From the NCBI GenBank assembly GCA_027559495.1, contig JAMXSV010000008.1:310001-374000 (forward strand): a stretch of 64,000 nt of DNA. The letters run 5' to 3'. This stretch comes from Aurifilum marmelostoma (Eukaryota; Ascomycota; Sordariomycetes; Diaporthales; Cryphonectriaceae). The notes beneath the pieces were generated by a model. The model was not told the origin of the DNA. It saw only the letters and a program-made list of their open reading frames with translations, and made no database searches. The translations under genes were made by a program, and so were the position numbers. How positions within the stretch are numbered: position 1 is the first letter of the stretch; each line of letters opens with the position of its first letter. This document shows, in pieces, positions 60,887 through 64,000 of this stretch.

Positions 60887-61571
60887 ATTACTGTTGTCTG
60901 TTGATTATGACTGATTGATCCATCTCTTGCCAATGAAACCGGATCTTCCTACTTGTAAGCCAGAAAAGTTTCTCTCTCTTTGTCTTGTGTGTGTGTGTGT
61001 GAGAGGGCAGCCTTCGTCCTCCTCTTTTCCATCCAACAAAGACGACTGTCTTCCTGCCTGTCTTACGCCGGGTATCCTATCCTGTAAATCCAACTCTTGC
61101 CTTCAGCTTCCCTTCACACCCACACTCTCTTCCCACTCTCCACCGTTTTGTGCCACAAACAAACCCCCGTCTCTTTCTCATTTTCCCCATCCTTCTCAAA
61201 TGGTAAAAGGGGTATGATGTCTTCTTGGGTATGGGTATAGTCTATTAAACAAAAAAAAGAGAAGCCACCAATCTGTATCAGTGGTCTTCGCAAACTCGAA
61301 TCAATCAGGGCCAGGGCCGCCCACGGAACAGACAAAAGAAAGGAGTCTGATAGGGTCCTCCACGGATTCAGCGCAAAAATCAGGAAACGACCGCATCGTC
61401 TCATCGCATCGTCATGCTTCTTCTTTGGAGATCATGGTTCACATGCCTTTTTTTGGGTTCTTTTCCTTTCTTTTTTTTTTTTTTTTGTAATCTCTGACAA
61501 CCACCACCACCACCACCACCACCACCGTCGTCATCGGCGGCGTCGGTGTGTGTGCTTGCTTGCTTGCATGC
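60887..61571. other. Convergent spacer with CAC microsatellite
   Basis: About 680 bp between the GH127 remnant and the kinesin 3' end. It contains a short GT repeat near 60990, a T-run near 61475 and a CAC trinucleotide repeat at about 61500-61526. No gene seen. Confidence 0.55.
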
Positions 61572-64000
61572 TCAGTAACCCCCAACACTCGGGCTCTCGG
61601 CCCTGCTGACGTCCGCGCTGGCGCTCGCGCTCGACGAGAAGTAGCTCTGGTCGATCTTGAAGATCCAGTCCAGCTTGTCGCGCTCCGACCTGGCCGCAAA
61701 CAGCCACGTGTTGTCGGTCCCGTAGATCGCAAACACGGCCGCCTGCAGCCTGTGAGACAGCTTCGACAGGCCCGACGTCACGCTCCTGTTCCTGGCGTGC
61801 TGCGCAGAGGCGGCGCTGCTGCTGCCCGCTGCTGCCGGCCCGTTGCTGCTGCTGGGCGCCGTGGAGGCAGGGCTGCCGACGTTGCCTGTCCATATGGTCG
61901 AGATGCGGCCCGAGGCTGTGCGCCGGTGTGTCTGCTGGTTGCGGTCAGGCGAGCGTACCTGCTGGGGCGACGCGTCAAGGGCATTGGTCAGGTCCAGGCC
62001 GCCGTCTTCGTCGTCGTCGTCGTCGTCGTTGCCATTCAGCAGGCCGAGGATGCCGGGCTGGCTGTCAACCCGCGAGTTGCGCAGGCTGACGATGGCCACC
62101 TCCTCCCCGTCGGTGACGTTGTGGATGTGGAGATATGGCCGCCGCAGCTCGACAAAGCGCTTGATCCAGCGCGTCGAGTCGCTGCTCGGCACCAGCAGGT
62201 ACCCTCCCTTGAGCATGGTGGGGTTCTTGGGAACACGGATGATGGTCGCCACGAGCTCAGGCGCTGCCGGTGTGTGGGGGTCGCCGTTTGCAGGCGGCTT
62301 GGTGTTGTCCTCGCTGAGGATCTGGGTGAGGGGATCCGGATAGCTCTTCCAGAGCTTCAGGCACCTCCCCAGGATGTAGGTTTCATGTTCGGAGAAGTCC
62401 GACTTGGGATGCTGCGATGGCTGTTCCTGCTCGTCCGAGGCCTCGTCACTCTGTTGTGCTGCCTGTTGTACGCCGTCCACATGGCCCCCCTTGGACCTCT
62501 GGTGATGACGAACCGTTGCTAGTTGCTTTCGGGTCTTGAGATTCTTCATCTCCGTTGGCCTGCTGCTGCTGCAGCTCAGCGCCCTCGCCGTCAGCCGCCG
62601 GCTGCTCCGCGTCAGGCACAACATCCAACACCTGCGACACATCCGGCGTGTCCTCCAACAGCTCGTCGATCGAGTCGACATCGTCATCACCTCCCTGCGC
62701 CCGAGGAGGCAGTATACCCTCCTCATCGTCACCATTTTCACCAGCTCCACCGAGGTGCACACGGGGCTCGGGCAGCCCGATCTTCTTCAGAAAGTTCTGC
62801 ATGGCCCCGATCTCGGCAATCCGCCTGCGCTTCTTGCGCGAGCTGATGTAATCGCTGATGAGCGACACGCCGCGCGGGGTCCACGTCGTCAGGTTCTCCT
62901 CGCCCTTCACATAATCATGCAGGCTGTTCATGCGCCACAGGTCGCCGACGCGCTTGATAGGCGCGGGTCTCATCTTGAGCGTGTAGATGGCCGTGCTGGA
63001 GTGGACGAAGCGGATGTTGTGCCAGAGCGCGGAGAACATGGACGTCTGCCGGACAAAGGAGCGCGACAGGATCTGGCAGAAGACGTTCATGGAGAAGCGC
63101 ATGGGCTCGGCCAGCTTCTGTGACGCGATCTCCCACGAGATGGTCATCTGGACACGGTACTTGTCGCCTGTCGTGCGGTCGAGCAGGAGGGAGTTGTGCA
63201 GGCTCGAGTCCCACTGGCCGGTGATGGTGATGCTGCGGGTGCCGTTGGCATTGTTCCGCAAGACAGGTTTCGAGGCTGGCTTGAGTGCAATGTTGGGCGA
63301 TATGGAGCCCATGTCCGGGTTCTTCCCGGCAGCGTCGACCAGCTGGATCTTTCCCACCCGGATCGACACGACATCTTCCCAGGGCAGCATGTCGCCCGAG
63401 CTGTGCGTCAGGTTGATCGTGATGCGCCTCTGCAGGCCCTGGTGCAGCTGGAAGGTCCCGTGGTCAAGCTCGCTCGTCTGCGCCACCTCCACGGGCACAT
63501 ACTCGCCGTTCTCGTCCATCTCCAGGATCTGCACCCGGGACAGCAGGTCGTGCTTCTCTTCCGTGTAGAAGTGCGACTCGTTGATCCGGGCCGACTTGGG
63601 CTGGCTTCTCGAGCTCGGCACCGCGTCCCGCATGTCATCCCAGCTGAGGAGCTTGTCCAGATGCATGGACGACACTCTTGCGAAGATTGCCACCCTCAGG
63701 ACGACATCTGGCGGTGCAAAGAGGGGAACGTTCATGCAGTGCACGCTCTCGAACCGCAGCGGCTCCTCGTCGAAATCCTTGACCATCTGCGTCGTGGTGA
63801 TGCCGTCCTCCTCCGAGACGCCCGGGATAAAGAGCTGTGCATGCACTTCTGTCCCCTCCCGCTCGGCAAACCCGACCATCTCGTGCATGACGACGTTGAA
63901 CTTGATCGAGTTCGACGGCGCCCTTGCCGCCGATGGCTCCAGCGACAGCCTGATGATGCCAATAGCGTGCGACGTGTGAGGCGACAGGACGTCAAGGTGG
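61572..64000 (-). CDS. Unc104/KIF1-type kinesin-3, C-terminal part (partial; one frame change)
   Basis: The gene enters from the right edge, so the motor and FHA domains lie outside. The visible part reads LSLEPSAARAPS and KFNVVMHEMVGFAEREGTEVHAQLF, then a long KIF1-type region (LPWEDVVSIRVGKIQLVDA, SALWHNIRFVHSS, DYISSRKKRRRIAEI). An acidic linker follows, then a PH domain: MLKGGYLLVP, WIKRFVELRRPYLHIH, SLRNSRVDSQPG and FAIYGTDNTWLFAARSERDKLDWIFKID. Kinesin-3 motors carry vesicles and endosomes along microtubules; the PH domain binds phosphoinositides. The frame changes in the linker at the C6 run 62485-62490. Read as five, the protein is continuous to the stop at 61572. Read as six, it stops about 15 codons later and loses the PH domain. 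A 34-nt GT-AG segment would also restore the frame but is shorter than normal fungal introns. Confidence 0.9.

Noticed and set aside
62456..62489. A 34-nt GT-AG intron in the kinesin linker
   Set aside because: It would restore the frame but is shorter than ordinary fungal introns. Reading the C6 run as five also restores it and gives an equally sensible linker.
61548..62522. 324-codon plus-strand frame opposite the kinesin
   Set aside because: It is antisense to the PH-domain region, biased toward Arg/Val/Ala, and has no family signature.

Overview
The window is filamentous-ascomycete (Pezizomycotina, probably Sordariomycetes) nuclear DNA. The evidence is intron-bearing genes with short GT-AG introns of 50-180 nt, a non-reducing polyketide synthase, Zn2Cys6 regulators, a Cmr1-type regulator and fungal versions of housekeeping genes. 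I can support sixteen protein genes or gene remnants. I found no rRNA, CRISPR array, insertion sequence or convincing tRNA.

The left part (1-32.4 kb) is gene-poor and looks like an aromatic-polyketide pigment locus, most likely melanin-type. It holds a secreted Fet3/Abr1-like multicopper oxidase (37-1926, +), an SAT-KS-AT-PT-ACP-ACP-TE polyketide synthase of about 2178 aa (6582-13301, +), an AflR-like Zn2Cys6 regulator (17897-19281, +), a LanC-like protein (22274-23466, +), a tetrahydroxynaphthalene-reductase-like SDR (25423-26370, -) and a Cmr1-like regulator with two C2H2 fingers and one Zn2Cys6 cluster (28992-32432, -). Spacers of 2-5 kb without recognisable genes separate them. The working model, inferred from families and context, is that the synthase makes a naphthalene or naphthopyrone precursor, the SDR reduces it, the oxidase polymerises it outside the cell, and two unrelated regulators control the locus. 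A perfect TCG-N5-CGA site lies upstream of the synthase. No scytalone dehydratase or Ayg1-like hydrolase is visible, so the pathway is incomplete within the window.

From 32.4 to 37.6 kb there is another empty stretch. Next come a ToxD/LovC-like medium-chain reductase (37598-38653, -), a low-complexity protein of unknown function (40116-42140, -) and an AIM24 homologue (44050-45502, -).

The right part (47-64 kb) is denser and mostly housekeeping. It holds a TMEM19-family membrane protein (+), the FACT subunit Spt16 (+), a divergent pair made of a fungal tail-anchored protein (-) and a trypsin-like protease-fold protein (+), a MARVEL-like four-helix membrane protein (+), a 5'-truncated GH127 remnant (+) and the C-terminal part of an Unc104/KIF1-type kinesin (-), cut by the window edge. 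Three of these right-hand genes (52881-54503, 59914-60886, 61572-64000) each change frame once, and each change lies in a run of five or six G/C that is one base too long. This points to sequence error or to genuine decay.

Exon boundaries were placed by eye from GT/AG sites that keep the conserved protein continuous. They are predictions.
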